Positions 7,749 through 16,311 of a stretch of 64,000 nucleotides of DNA are shown here, one piece after another. The DNA comes from an uncultured Propionibacteriaceae bacterium. Lineage in GTDB: Bacteria > Actinomycetota > Actinomycetes > Propionibacteriales > Propionibacteriaceae. The position numbers and the translations under genes are program-made. The stretch's first letter is position 1, and the number at the start of each line of letters is the position of its first letter. The notes below the pieces were generated by a model. It did no database searches. It saw nothing but the letters and a program-made list of their open reading frames with translations, and was not told the origin of the DNA. The DNA is taken from the NCBI GenBank assembly GCA_938046585.1, contig CALIWR010000027.1, positions 1 through 64,000 on the forward strand, in the 5' to 3' direction.

Positions 7749-10241
7749 TCAGCCGACCCTCGGCACCGCCTGGCAACGTTCCACCGCCGCCGCGATCGCG
7801 GCGTCACGGGCCTGGGCGGCCTCGGCATCGGTCAGGGTCCGATCCGGAGCCCGGAACCGCAGCGCGAAGGCCAGGGACTTCCTGCCAGGCCCCACCTGCT
7901 CACCGGTGTACACGTCGAATAGCACGATCTCCTCGAGCAAATCGCCAGCCCCCGCAACCAGCGCCTGCCGGACCTCGGCCGACGGCATCGCGGCATCCAC
8001 GATCAGCGCCACATCCTCCTTGGCCACCGGGTGCGTCGAGATCGAGGCCACCTCGCCGGTCACTGGCGCCGCAGCGATCAAGGCATCCAAGTCCAGCTCA
8101 GCAGCGCCAGCGCGGGCCGGCAGCCCAAAGGCCTGACAGACGCTGGGGTGCAGCTCACCGGCCCACCCGACCGGTGTCTGCCCCACCAACAACCGGGCAC
8201 AGCGTCCCGGATGCCACGGCGCTTGCTGAGCGGCCGTACAGGCCAGCGTCACTCCGAGCGCCGCAGCAGCGGTCTGGGCGAAGCCGATCGCTTGGACCCA
8301 CCCCGCCGGCTCGGCCGGCCCCTGCCAGCCGGCCGCGGTCCAGGCACCAGTGACCACGCAGCCCAGGTGACGTGGCTGTCGCGGCAGCGCCTCGTTCATG
8401 GCGGCGACCTCCGCGGCGCCGGGTCGGTACTCGACCGAGGGGACCGGCGCCTTGCCGACCGGGCCGAAGAAAACCGTGCCCATCTCGTACAAGGCCAAGT
8501 CGTCTTGGCTGCGGGACGTGTTGCGGACCACTGCGGCGAAGAGTCCCGGCAGCAGCGAGGTCCGCAGGTAGGGGACGGTGTCGGCGAGCGGGTTCGCCAG
8601 CCGCACCAGCTCCCGACGCGGGTCATCGACCGGGACCTGCATCCGGTCCAGGTCAGCCTCGGCGATGAACGGGAACTGCATCACCTCGACGAAGCCGGCC
8701 ACTGGAAGCGCCGCCGAGACAGCCCGCCGTAGCCGCTGCTCACGGGTCAACCCACGTCCTCCGGCCGGACGCGGCAGCACCGCGGCGATGGTGTCCAGAC
8801 CGACCTTGCAGCCGACCTCCTCGACATAGTCGTACGGGTCACGCAGGTCCGGCCTCCACGTCGGCGGCCGGCAGTACAGCCGGTCACCGTCGACACGGAC
8901 CCGCACCCCCGAGGCCCTGAGGATCTCGACCACCCGCTGGGCGCCGACCGAGGTACCCAGGATCGCGTCGACCAGCCCGGCCGGGAGGATCTGCTCGGGC
9001 ATCGTCGGGACCTCGCCGACCACCGTCTCGGCAGGCTCGACCTGGGCTCCAGCCAGGTCGACCAGTAGCGCCGCAACCCGGTGCGCCGCCGCGTACGCCG
9101 CCGCCGGGTCCACTCCGCGCTCGAACCGTTTCGAGGCTTCCGAGCCAAGCCGGTGACGCCGGGCAGTACGCCCAACCAGGACCGGGTCGAACCAGGCCGC
9201 CTCGATCACCATCCGCTTGGTCTGGTCAGCGAGTTCGGTGGTGGCTCCCCCCATCACCCCAGCCAGGCCGATCACGCCCGAGTCGTCGACGATCACGATG
9301 TCGTCGGGATGCAGTTCCCGCTCCACGTCGTCCAGGGTGATCAGCCGCTCCCCCGGCTCCGCCTGGCGGACCACGATCGGGCCCGACAGCCGGTCGGCGT
9401 CGTAGCCGTGGATCGGTTGCCCGGTCTCCAGCATCACGTAATTGGTGATGTCGACCGGCAGCGAGATCGGACGCATCCCGGCCATGCGGAGCCGATTCTG
9501 CAGCCAGATCGGCGAGGTACGGTCCGGGTCGATACCGGTCACCGTGACCGCGACGAAGAGCGGGCAGGCTGGGGTCTGCAGTCGGACCGGGTGGCCCTGC
9601 GCCACCGGGGCCGCGGTCTGTTGACCGGCCGGGTCCGTGAACGACACCCCGAAGGCCTGGGCGGTTTCACGGGCCAGACCGCGTACCGATAAGCAGTACC
9701 CCAGGTCCGGGGTTACGGCGATATCCAGCACCTCATCGTCGAGGCCGAGCACGCCCACAGCATCCATGCCTGGCTCCAGGGCCTGCCCGTTCACCGTGGC
9801 CGGGAGCACGATGATCCCGGAATGATCAGTACCGGTGCCGATCTCGTCGGCAGCGCAGATCATCCCGTCGGAGATGTGCCCGTAGGTCTTGCGGGCGGCG
9901 ATCTGGAAACCGCCAGGCAAAGTGGTGCCGGGCAAGGCCACCACCACCAGATCCCCGACAGCGAAGTTGTGGGCGCCACAGACAATCCCGCGCGCCTGCT
10001 GACCCGCGTTGTGCTCGGGGCCGACATCGACCTGGCACCAGCGGATCACCTTGCCATTCTTCTGGGGCTCCTCGACCAGGTCCAGGACTCGACCCACCAC
10101 GAGCGGCCCGCTCACCTCGGTGGCCGGTTCGACCGATTCCACCTCCAAACCAGCCCGGATCAGGGCGTCACCGATCGCTCGTCCGGTCACATCCTCGGCG
10201 ATGGCGGCGTACTCCCGCAGCCACGACACTGGCGCCCTCAT
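7749..10241 (-). CDS. pheT: Phenylalanyl-tRNA synthetase, beta subunit
   Basis: An 830-residue beta subunit of the heterotetrameric PheRS. In order it shows the N-terminal MRAPVSWLREY, a tRNA-binding (EMAP/OB) domain around residues 40-150 (VVGRVLDLVEEPQKNGK), B3/B4 editing domain (INYVMLETGQPIHGYDAD region), B5 domains, a catalytic-like core, and the C-terminal ferredoxin-fold anticodon-binding domain (STHPVAKEDVALIVD to RFRAPDRTLTDAEA). Length is normal. It overlaps pheS by 4 bp. The arg promoter follows its stop codon immediately. Confidence 0.97.
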   Translation of the reverse strand: MRAPVSWLREYAAIAEDVTGRAIGDALIRAGLEVESVEPATEVSGPLVVGRVLDLVEEPQKNGKVIRWCQVDVGPEHNAGQQARGIVCGAHNFAVGDLVVVALPGTTLPGGFQIAARKTYGHISDGMICAADEIGTGTDHSGIIVLPATVNGQALEPGMDAVGVLGLDDEVLDIAVTPDLGYCLSVRGLARETAQAFGVSFTDPAGQQTAAPVAQGHPVRLQTPACPLFVAVTVTGIDPDRTSPIWLQNRLRMAGMRPISLPVDITNYVMLETGQPIHGYDADRLSGPIVVRQAEPGERLITLDDVERELHPDDIVIVDDSGVIGLAGVMGGATTELADQTKRMVIEAAWFDPVLVGRTARRHRLGSEASKRFERGVDPAAAYAAAHRVAALLVDLAGAQVEPAETVVGEVPTMPEQILPAGLVDAILGTSVGAQRVVEILRASGVRVRVDGDRLYCRPPTWRPDLRDPYDYVEEVGCKVGLDTIAAVLPRPAGGRGLTREQRLRRAVSAALPVAGFVEVMQFPFIAEADLDRMQVPVDDPRRELVRLANPLADTVPYLRTSLLPGLFAAVVRNTSRSQDDLALYEMGTVFFGPVGKAPVPSVEYRPGAAEVAAMNEALPRQPRHLGCVVTGAWTAAGWQGPAEPAGWVQAIGFAQTAAAALGVTLACTAAQQAPWHPGRCARLLVGQTPVGWAGELHPSVCQAFGLPARAGAAELDLDALIAAAPVTGEVASISTHPVAKEDVALIVDAAMPSAEVRQALVAGAGDLLEEIVLFDVYTGEQVGPGRKSLAFALRFRAPDRTLTDAEAAQARDAAIAAAVERCQAVPRVG

Positions 10242-11347
10242 CGTGCACCTCCCATCAGCGACCGGCTGAACCGGATGTCTCCCTCGACCATGTCGCGCAT
10301 GTCCTCAGCGTTGTTACGAAACATCAGGGTCCGTTCGATCCCCATCCCGAAAGCGAAGCCGGAATAAGCGTCCGTGTCGACGCCGGCCGCCTGCAGCACC
10401 CGCGGGTTGACCACGCCGCAACCTCCCCATTCGATCCACCCCTCGGACGAGCAGGTACGGCAGGGTGCAGCCGGGTTGTTGACGCTTGCCCCGTGGCAAA
10501 CGAAGCATTCCAAGTCGAGTTCGGCGCTGGGCTCGGTGAAGGGGAAGTAGTTAGGCCGGATCCGAACCTGGACATCACCGAACATGACCTGCGCCAGATG
10601 ACGCAGCGAACCGATCAGGTGCCCCATCGAGATTCCCCGGTCGACCACCAGGCCTTCGATCTGGTGGAAGACCGGAACATGGGTGGCGTCGAAGTCGTCA
10701 GCCCGGTAGACAGTCCCCGGGCAGACCACGTACACCGGCAATGGTCGGTCCAGCAGCGAACGCACCTGAACCGGGGAGGTATGGGTCCGCAGCACCACAT
10801 GGTGGTCGGGGGATTCGACGAAAAGGGTGTCTGATTCGCCGCGCGCCGGGTGATCGGGGCCGATGTTGAGGGCGTCGAAGTTCAGCCACTCCGCCTCGAC
10901 CTCGGGGCCCTCAGCGACCTCCCAGCCCATGGCGACGAAGACGTCGACGAGCAGGTCCGACAAGGCCGTGATCGGGTGGACGGCACCACGCGGGGCTAGT
11001 GCCACCGGAAGGGTCACGTCGACGGTCTCGGCGGCCAAGGTCCGTTCCAGCTCGGCCGCGCCGACCAGCGCCTCCCGCTCGGCCAGGGCCCGCTGTACCT
11101 CGTTGCGGGCCGCGCCGAGGCGAGCACCGGTCTCCTTGCGGGCGGCCGGTGGCAGGGCTGCGATTTCCCGGTTCGCCAGTGCCAGCGGCGAACGGTCTGC
11201 GGCGTGAGCCAGCCGGGCTGTCTTCAGCTCAGCGATGGTCTGGGCAGCCGCGAACGCGGCCAAGGCATCCTTCACCATCGCGGCAACTGCCGCTTCGCTG
11301 AGCGAGGTGACCTGGACCGGGTCGTAACTGGTGTTAGGGCCAGACAT
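10238..11347 (-). CDS. pheS: Phenylalanyl-tRNA synthetase, alpha subunit
   Basis: A 369-residue class II synthetase alpha subunit. The N-terminal coiled-coil (roughly residues 20-100) is followed by the catalytic domain with motif 2 region HTSPVQVRSL, VYRADDFDATHVPVFHQIEG, the PSAELDLEC segment, and the motif 3 part FAFGMGIERTLMFR. An SD-like GAAGGA precedes the ATG. It lies 35 bp behind trmH and is coupled to pheT by an ATGA overlap. Confidence 0.97.
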   Translation of the reverse strand: MSGPNTSYDPVQVTSLSEAAVAAMVKDALAAFAAAQTIAELKTARLAHAADRSPLALANREIAALPPAARKETGARLGAARNEVQRALAEREALVGAAELERTLAAETVDVTLPVALAPRGAVHPITALSDLLVDVFVAMGWEVAEGPEVEAEWLNFDALNIGPDHPARGESDTLFVESPDHHVVLRTHTSPVQVRSLLDRPLPVYVVCPGTVYRADDFDATHVPVFHQIEGLVVDRGISMGHLIGSLRHLAQVMFGDVQVRIRPNYFPFTEPSAELDLECFVCHGASVNNPAAPCRTCSSEGWIEWGGCGVVNPRVLQAAGVDTDAYSGFAFGMGIERTLMFRNNAEDMRDMVEGDIRFSRSLMGGAR

Positions 11348-11382
11348 GGCGTCCTTCTCGAAGTAGTTCGGCGGGGCCGAGT

Positions 11383-12255
11383 TTAGGAAAGCAGCTTCGC
11401 GACGGGTACGGGCTGCCGCGGGGATGAGACACGATGGTGGGCAGCGGCCGTGGCGTACAGGCAGACAGCCGCCGCGGTGGACAGGTTGAGGCTCTCAGCC
11501 TGACCCCACATCGGGACCCGGATCACCTGGTCGACGAGGGCCCGGTCAGCGGCGGGCAGCCCCCAAGCCTCGTTGCCGAAGACCCAGGCCACTGGCCGCG
11601 CCAGGGCATCGTCGTGTTCCAGTTCGGTAAGGGTGGTCGTGCCGGAGCCGTCCGCCGCCAACACCCACAGCCCGACCTTTCGTAGCGCGGTGACGGTCTC
11701 GGACAGGGACAAGCCGTGGACCACCGGCAGGTGGAATACGCTACCGACGGTGGCCCGTACGGTCTTGGGGTTGTACGGCTCGACCGACTGTCCGGTCAGC
11801 ACTACCCCAGCCGCGCCGAAGGCGTCGGCGCAGCGGATCACGGTGCCGGCATTGCCCGGGTCACGGACCTGGGCGCAGACGACGACCAACTGGGGATCCC
11901 GGTCAAGCAGCTCATCCAGCGTGGCTGGGACCATGGCGCACACTGCCACAATCCCCTGCGGGTTCACGGTCCCCACCAGTCGATCCAGGTCGGCCTCGGC
12001 GGTGACGAGCACCTCGACGCCAGATTGTCGCAGCTGGGCCAGCAGCAGCTGCAGCCGAGACTGGGCCTGGCCAGTCACGAAGCACCGGCGGACCAACCCG
12101 GCCGCGGCCGCCTCCCGGACCGCCTGCGGGCCCTCTGCCAGGAACTGGCCGCTGGCTTGGCGTCCCTTGCGGGCCAACAGCCGACGAGCCGACCGGAGAG
12201 CACCCGCCGAAGCGGGTCCGGTCGGCTCGTCCGCCAACAACGGGCGCCGGCTCAC
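11383..12255 (-). CDS. TrmH/SpoU-family RNA 2'-O-methyltransferase
   Basis: A 290-residue SPOUT methyltransferase that probably 2'-O-methylates rRNA or tRNA with SAM. An N-terminal substrate-binding domain (SARRLLARKGRQASGQFLAE) precedes the trefoil-knot domain with its motifs: RDPGNAGTVIR, WVFGNEAWGL, and ESLNLSTAAAV. The start is taken as GTG at 12255, two bases behind the rplT stop; the longer open frame would overlap rplT. Between rplT and pheS is a common actinobacterial position for this gene. The exact RNA target cannot be read from the sequence. Confidence 0.9.
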   Translation of the reverse strand: MSRRPLLADEPTGPASAGALRSARRLLARKGRQASGQFLAEGPQAVREAAAAGLVRRCFVTGQAQSRLQLLLAQLRQSGVEVLVTAEADLDRLVGTVNPQGIVAVCAMVPATLDELLDRDPQLVVVCAQVRDPGNAGTVIRCADAFGAAGVVLTGQSVEPYNPKTVRATVGSVFHLPVVHGLSLSETVTALRKVGLWVLAADGSGTTTLTELEHDDALARPVAWVFGNEAWGLPAADRALVDQVIRVPMWGQAESLNLSTAAAVCLYATAAAHHRVSSPRQPVPVAKLLS

Positions 12256-12256
12256 C

Positions 12257-12619
12257 TCAGGCGGCCGGCACGGCATCCTTCGCGACCTGTACCAGGCTTG
12301 CGAAGGCCTTCGGATCGGTCACCGCCAGGTCAGCCAAGATCTTGCGATCAACTTCCACGCCGGCGGCCTTGAGCCCGCAGATGAAGCGGTTGTAGGTCAT
12401 TCCCTCAGCCCGGGCGGCAGCGTTGATCCGCTGGATCCACAGGGCCCGGAAGTCGCCCTTGCGGTCGCGGCGGTCGCGGTAGGCGTAAGTCATCGAATGG
12501 AGCAGCTGCTCCTTCGCCTTGCGGTACAGCCGAGAGCGCTGACCCCGGTAGCCGGACGCCGCCTCCAGGACCTCACGCCGCTTCTTCTGCGCGTTCACTG
12601 CGCGCTTCACGCGTGCCAT
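12257..12619 (-). CDS. rplT: 50S ribosomal protein L20
   Basis: A 120-residue L20. The N-terminal basic tail (MARVKRAVNAQKKRREVLE) and GYRGQRSRLYR, followed by the globular part (RDRKGDFRALWIQRINAAAR), are characteristic. It binds 23S rRNA early in assembly of the large subunit and in many bacteria represses its own operon. It is the third gene of infC-rpmI-rplT. Confidence 0.98.
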   Translation of the reverse strand: MARVKRAVNAQKKRREVLEAASGYRGQRSRLYRKAKEQLLHSMTYAYRDRRDRKGDFRALWIQRINAAARAEGMTYNRFICGLKAAGVEVDRKILADLAVTDPKAFASLVQVAKDAVPAA

Positions 12620-12648
12620 GGTGTTCTCCTCGTCAGAAAGTCAGATGG

Positions 12649-12843
12649 TCACTTGCCGAGCAGGCGGCGCGCCTTACGGGCATCACCGGCCTCCAACCCG
12701 GCATCGGGCATCAAGCGCCGGGTCTGGCGTGACGACTTGTGCTCATTCAGGTGGCGTTTGCCGGCCTGGCGGTGGACGAGCTTGCCCGTTCCGGTGACCT
12801 TGAACCGCTTCTTGGCACCGGAATGCGTCTTCATCTTCGGCAT
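12649..12843 (-). CDS. rpmI: 50S ribosomal protein L35
   Basis: A 64-residue L35 with the typical MPKMKTHSGAKKRFKVTGTG start and a lysine/arginine-rich body ending RKARRLLGK. It lies between infC and rplT, as in nearly all bacteria. Confidence 0.98.
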   Translation of the reverse strand: MPKMKTHSGAKKRFKVTGTGKLVHRQAGKRHLNEHKSSRQTRRLMPDAGLEAGDARKARRLLGK

Positions 12844-12884
12844 CTGCCGCTCCGTTCTCGTGTTGCGTGATCAGCGACCTCGAC

Positions 12885-13574
12885 CTACAGGTCGATGTCG
12901 GGGTCCAGGTTGTCGGCGGGGCCGCGCTTCTTCTTGGGAGCCGCGGTGGCGGCCACCCGGGCCCGATGCTCGGCCAGGTCGCGCTGCTCGGCCTGCTCGT
13001 TCGCCGTCCGCTCCGCGGCGCGGCGGTCCTTCTCGGCCTTCTGCTCCACCCGGGCCTCGGCCTTCTTCCGGGTCGGGGCGAGCACCATCAGCATGTTGCG
13101 CCCATCCTGGCGGGGCGCGGACTCGACGGTTCCGTCGGCAGCAACGTCATCGGCCAGCCGCTTCAATAGGTTGAAGCCCAGCTCGGGACGGCTCTGCTCC
13201 CGGCCTCGGAACATGATCGTGATCTTGACCTTGTCGCCGCCCTTCAAGAAACGCACCACGTGACCCTTCTTGGTTTCATAGTCGTGGGCGTCGATCTTGG
13301 GACGCAGCTTCATCTCCTTGATCACGGTGTTGGTCTGGTTGCGCCGGCTCTCGCGAGCCTTCTGCGCGTTCTCGTATTTCCACTTGCCGTAGTCCATCAG
13401 GCGGCATACCGGCGGCCGGTTGTCCGGGGCCACCTCGACCAGGTCGAGATCCGATTCCTGAGCCAGGCGCAACGCGTCCTCAATGCGCACGATGCCAACC
13501 TGCTCGCCGCCGGGGCCGACGAGGCGAACCTCGGGCACGCGGATACGTTCGTTGATGCGCGGTTCGGTGCTGAT
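12885..13574 (-). CDS. infC: Translation initiation factor IF-3 (ATC start)
   Basis: IF-3 binds the 30S subunit and rejects non-canonical start codons. The N-domain (STEPRINERIRVPEVRLVG) and C-domain (EMKLRPKIDAHDYETKKGH, VTIMFRGREQSRPELG-like) are complete, followed by a charged tail of about 55 residues. No ATG, GTG or TTG stands at the conserved N-terminus. The family's usual first residues begin at an ATC codon (13574-13572), preceded by GGAGG at 13583-13579. IF-3 genes in other bacteria use AUU for autoregulation, so an ATC start is reasonable. A GTG further upstream (13625) would add 17 residues lying within the leader hairpin. Length from ATC is 229 residues. Confidence 0.93.
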   Translation of the reverse strand: MSTEPRINERIRVPEVRLVGPGGEQVGIVRIEDALRLAQESDLDLVEVAPDNRPPVCRLMDYGKWKYENAQKARESRRNQTNTVIKEMKLRPKIDAHDYETKKGHVVRFLKGGDKVKITIMFRGREQSRPELGFNLLKRLADDVAADGTVESAPRQDGRNMLMVLAPTRKKAEARVEQKAEKDRRAAERTANEQAEQRDLAEHRARVAATAAPKKKRGPADNLDPDIDL

Positions 13575-13607
13575 GAGTCCTCCAAATTCGTTTCCGAGAC
13601 AACGACA

Positions 13608-13633
13608 AGGGCCCCGCGCTGCCACGGAGCCCT
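13608..13633 (-). terminator. Leader hairpin before infC (possible attenuator)
   Basis: On the minus strand AGGGCTCC-N10-GGGGCCCT forms an 8-bp stem with one G-U pair, followed by TTGTCGTTGTCT, which is moderately U-rich. It lies 34 bp before the infC start. Leaders of infC-rpmI-rplT operons are regulated by L20 or attenuation in other phyla; a role here is inferred only from position and fold. Confidence 0.45.
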
Positions 13634-13738
13634 GACATCCGGACCGCAGGTCGGCAATCCACCGCCTGTCCGGTGATGACCCGAGCTCCCATGAGAACGT
13701 CAGGTGGGAGGTCAGGCCTCCACTTCGCGTACGTGGTT

Positions 13739-13764
13739 CTCGTCGAACCGACGAGACCAGTGTA
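13739..13764 (-). promoter_or_regulatory. Probable infC operon promoter -10 and leader stem-loop
   Basis: A -10-like TACACT (13764-13759) is followed by a perfect 7-bp hairpin with a 3-nt loop (CTCGTCG-GTT-CGACGAG, 13755-13739). The -35 is weak. The region 13634-13812 between hisG and infC contains no gene. Confidence 0.4.
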
Positions 13765-13812
13765 CGGGGTCGGCCGGCCCTCGAGAAATTCGGCCTGACA
13801 GCTCGAGAACGG

Positions 13813-14682
13813 TCACAGCCGGCAGGCGGCGATGTCGGTCATCAGAATGCCGCGGGCACCAACCTGCCAAAGCTGGTCCATCAGCTGCTGCGAGCCCCGC
13901 CGCGGCACCATCGACCGTACCGCAGACCAGCCGGCTGTCCCCAGCGGGGAGATCGTGGGAGCTTCCAGACCGGGAGCCAGGGCCACCGCCGAGTCTAGGT
14001 CCTCGTTGGGGATGTTGAAGTCGACCAGGACGAAGTCCCGGGCCACCAGGACCCCCGAGATCCGCCGCTGCAACTGGGCCAGACCCGGCGCCGGACCAGC
14101 CCCCCGGCGTCCGATCAGGACCGCCTCAGACTCCAAGATCGGCTCGCCGAAGACCTCCAGCCCGGCCTTACGCAGGGTGCTACCGGTCTCGACCACGTCT
14201 GCGATGACATCGGCCACCGCCAACCGGATCGCGCTCTCGACGGCACCATCCAGCCCGATCAGACGAGCCGTGATCCCCCGCTGATCAAGGTAGGCCCGGA
14301 CCAGCCCCGGGTAAGAGGTGGCGATCCGGCATCCGGCCAGATCGGCCGGCTTCGTACGGGTCCCGTCGGCGGCGGCGAAACGGAAGGTGGTCCTACCGAA
14401 ACCCAGCGACACCAGCTCGTCGGCCTGGGCATCCGAGTCGAGCAGCATATCCCGCCCGGTGATCCCCAGGTCTAAAGTCCCCTCCCCTACGTACACCGCG
14501 ATATCGCGGGGGCGCAGGTAGTAGAACTCGACCCCGTTCGCCTCGTCGACCAGGACCAGGTCCTTCGGGTCCGATCGTTGCCGGTAGCCGGCCTCCATCA
14601 GCATCCGCGCGGCCGGCTCGGCCAGCGATCCCTTGTTGGGGACGGCGATCCGCAACAGTGTCGTACGGTCGGTCACCGGCAC
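13813..14682 (-). CDS. hisG: ATP phosphoribosyltransferase (long form)
   Basis: The first enzyme of histidine synthesis, 289 residues. It shows LRIAVPNKGSLAEPAARML, the GITGRDML phosphate-binding segment, GCRIATSYP, and VVETGSTLRKAGLEV. The length includes a C-terminal ACT-like regulatory domain (TISPLGTAGWSAVRSMV), so this is the hexameric, histidine-inhibited HisG-L type that needs no HisZ. Start codon is a GTG; a second GTG two codons on is also possible. It follows hisE by 10 bp and ends a coupled operon that begins at mshC. Confidence 0.96.
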   Translation of the reverse strand: MPVTDRTTLLRIAVPNKGSLAEPAARMLMEAGYRQRSDPKDLVLVDEANGVEFYYLRPRDIAVYVGEGTLDLGITGRDMLLDSDAQADELVSLGFGRTTFRFAAADGTRTKPADLAGCRIATSYPGLVRAYLDQRGITARLIGLDGAVESAIRLAVADVIADVVETGSTLRKAGLEVFGEPILESEAVLIGRRGAGPAPGLAQLQRRISGVLVARDFVLVDFNIPNEDLDSAVALAPGLEAPTISPLGTAGWSAVRSMVPRRGSQQLMDQLWQVGARGILMTDIAACRL

Positions 14683-14692
14683 AGACTACCGA

Positions 14693-14959
14693 TCACAGCT
14701 GCTGGTAGACATCGTCGAGTTCCAGGCCGAGCCGGATCATCATCACCTGCACGTGGTACAGCAACTGGCTGATTTCCAGCGCCGCTGCCTCCCGGCCCTC
14801 GTACTCGGCCGCCATCCAAACCTCCGCGGCCTCCTCCACGATCTTCTTACCGATTTCATGCACCCCGGCGTCCAACCGGGCAACCGTGCCCGAGCCCTCG
14901 GGACGGGTCTGCGCGATACGCTGCAGCTGGGCGAACAGCTCCTCGAAAGAAGCGCTCAC
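14693..14959 (-). CDS. hisE: Phosphoribosyl-ATP pyrophosphatase
   Basis: An 88-residue MazG-superfamily enzyme that hydrolyses PR-ATP to PR-AMP. It shows the family helices with EIGKKIVEEAAEVWMAA (the E-E-A-E metal-binding cluster) and HVQVMMIRLGLELDDVYQQL. In actinobacteria hisE is separate from hisI and paired with hisG, as here. Its start overlaps the argG stop by 4 bp. Confidence 0.96.
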   Translation of the reverse strand: MSASFEELFAQLQRIAQTRPEGSGTVARLDAGVHEIGKKIVEEAAEVWMAAEYEGREAAALEISQLLYHVQVMMIRLGLELDDVYQQL

Positions 14960-16311
14960 TGCTCCAGCTCCGGCGCCTGGTCCTTGACCCCAACCAGCTG
15001 GCCGATCTGCCCGCCGACCAGACCCAGGCCGGCGTAGTGCTCGAGCCGGGAGCGAGAATCGGCGATGTCGAGGTTGCGCATCGTGAGCTGTCCGATCCGG
15101 TCGACCGGCCCGAAGGCTGCGTCCTCGACCCGCTCCATCGACAGCTTCTCGGGATGATAAGAGAAGCCACTGCCGGCGGTGTCGAGGATCGAATAGTCAT
15201 CACCGCGACGCAGCCGCAGGGTGACCGTCCCGGTCACGGCCGAGGCCACCCAGCGCTGCAACGATTCACGCACCATCAGCGACTGCGGGTCCAGCCAGCG
15301 GCCCTCGTACATCAAACGCCCCAGCTTGCGGCCGTCGTTGTGGTAGCTGGCGATGGTGTCCTCGTTGTGGATCGCAGTCACCAGCCGCTCGTACGCGATG
15401 AACAGCAATGCCATACCGGGCGCCTCGTAGATCCCCCGCGACTTGGCCTCGATGATCCGGTTTTCGATCTGGTCACTCATCCCGAGACCGTGGCGGCCAC
15501 CAATCGCGTTGGCCTCCCGCACCAGATCCACCGCCGAGTCGAAACCACGGCCGTTGATCTGGGTCGGCCAGCCGTTCTCGAAGGTCAGCGTCACCGTCTC
15601 CGGCTCGATCTCGACCTGCGGATCCCAGAACCGGACCCCCATGATCGGCTCCACGATCTCGATCCCGGCATCCAGCTGCTCCAGGTCCTTGGCCTCGTGG
15701 GTGGCGCCCCAGATGTTGGCGTCGGTGGAATAGGCCTTCTCCTGCGAATCACGGTACGGCAGGCCGCGTTCGGTCAGCCAGGCCGACATCTCAGCCCGGC
15801 CGCCCAGCTCGGAGACGAAGGCCTGGTCCAGCCACGGCTTGTAGATCCGCAATTGTGGATTGGCGAGCAGTCCGTAGCGGTAGAAACGTTCGATGTCGTT
15901 GCCCTTGTAGGTCGAGCCGTCACCCCAGATGTGGCAGTCATCCTCGGCCATCGCCCGTACCAGCATGGTCCCAGACACGGCCCGACCCAATGGGGTGGTG
16001 TTGAAGTACGTCTTGCCCGCGGTACGGATGTGCCAGGCGCCGCACTGCAGGGCGACCAGGCCCTCGTGAACCAGCTGCTCGGTGCAGTCCACCAGCCGCG
16101 CCAGCTCGGCGCCGTATTGGCCTGCCCGGCCCGGGACCGAGGCAATGTCCGGCTCGTCGTACTGGCCGATGTCGGCGGTGTAGGTGCACGGAACCGCACC
16201 CCGTTCCCGCATCCAGGCGACCGCGACCGAGGTGTCCAATCCACCGGAGAAGGCCAAACCGACCTTCTCGCCGACCGGGAGATCACTCAGAACCACAGGC
16301 ATGGCCGTCAT
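14956..16311 (-). CDS. argG: Argininosuccinate synthase (long, E. coli-type)
   Basis: A 451-residue enzyme that joins citrulline and aspartate with ATP. The PP-loop is LAFSGGLDTSVAVAW. Other family segments are GKTYFNTTPLGRAVSG, DGSTYKGNDIERFYRYG and RDSQEKAYSTDANIWGATHEA. These match the long E. coli subfamily (about 447 residues) rather than the roughly 400-residue form I associate with most actinobacteria. It is separated from argC-B-D-R-H and overlaps both the protoglobin gene upstream and hisE downstream by ATGA, so arginine, histidine and mycothiol genes share one transcript. Confidence 0.95.
   Translation of the reverse strand: MTAMPVVLSDLPVGEKVGLAFSGGLDTSVAVAWMRERGAVPCTYTADIGQYDEPDIASVPGRAGQYGAELARLVDCTEQLVHEGLVALQCGAWHIRTAGKTYFNTTPLGRAVSGTMLVRAMAEDDCHIWGDGSTYKGNDIERFYRYGLLANPQLRIYKPWLDQAFVSELGGRAEMSAWLTERGLPYRDSQEKAYSTDANIWGATHEAKDLEQLDAGIEIVEPIMGVRFWDPQVEIEPETVTLTFENGWPTQINGRGFDSAVDLVREANAIGGRHGLGMSDQIENRIIEAKSRGIYEAPGMALLFIAYERLVTAIHNEDTIASYHNDGRKLGRLMYEGRWLDPQSLMVRESLQRWVASAVTGTVTLRLRRGDDYSILDTAGSGFSYHPEKLSMERVEDAAFGPVDRIGQLTMRNLDIADSRSRLEHYAGLGLVGGQIGQLVGVKDQAPELEQ

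Noticed and set aside
12256..12276. TrmH start inside rplT
   Set aside because: A GTG two bases after the rplT stop gives the expected N-terminus.
11573..13174. A 533-codon open frame on the plus strand
   Set aside because: It lies antisense to trmH, rplT, rpmI and infC, has a Ser/Arg/Pro-biased composition and no domain; it is a by-product of high GC.
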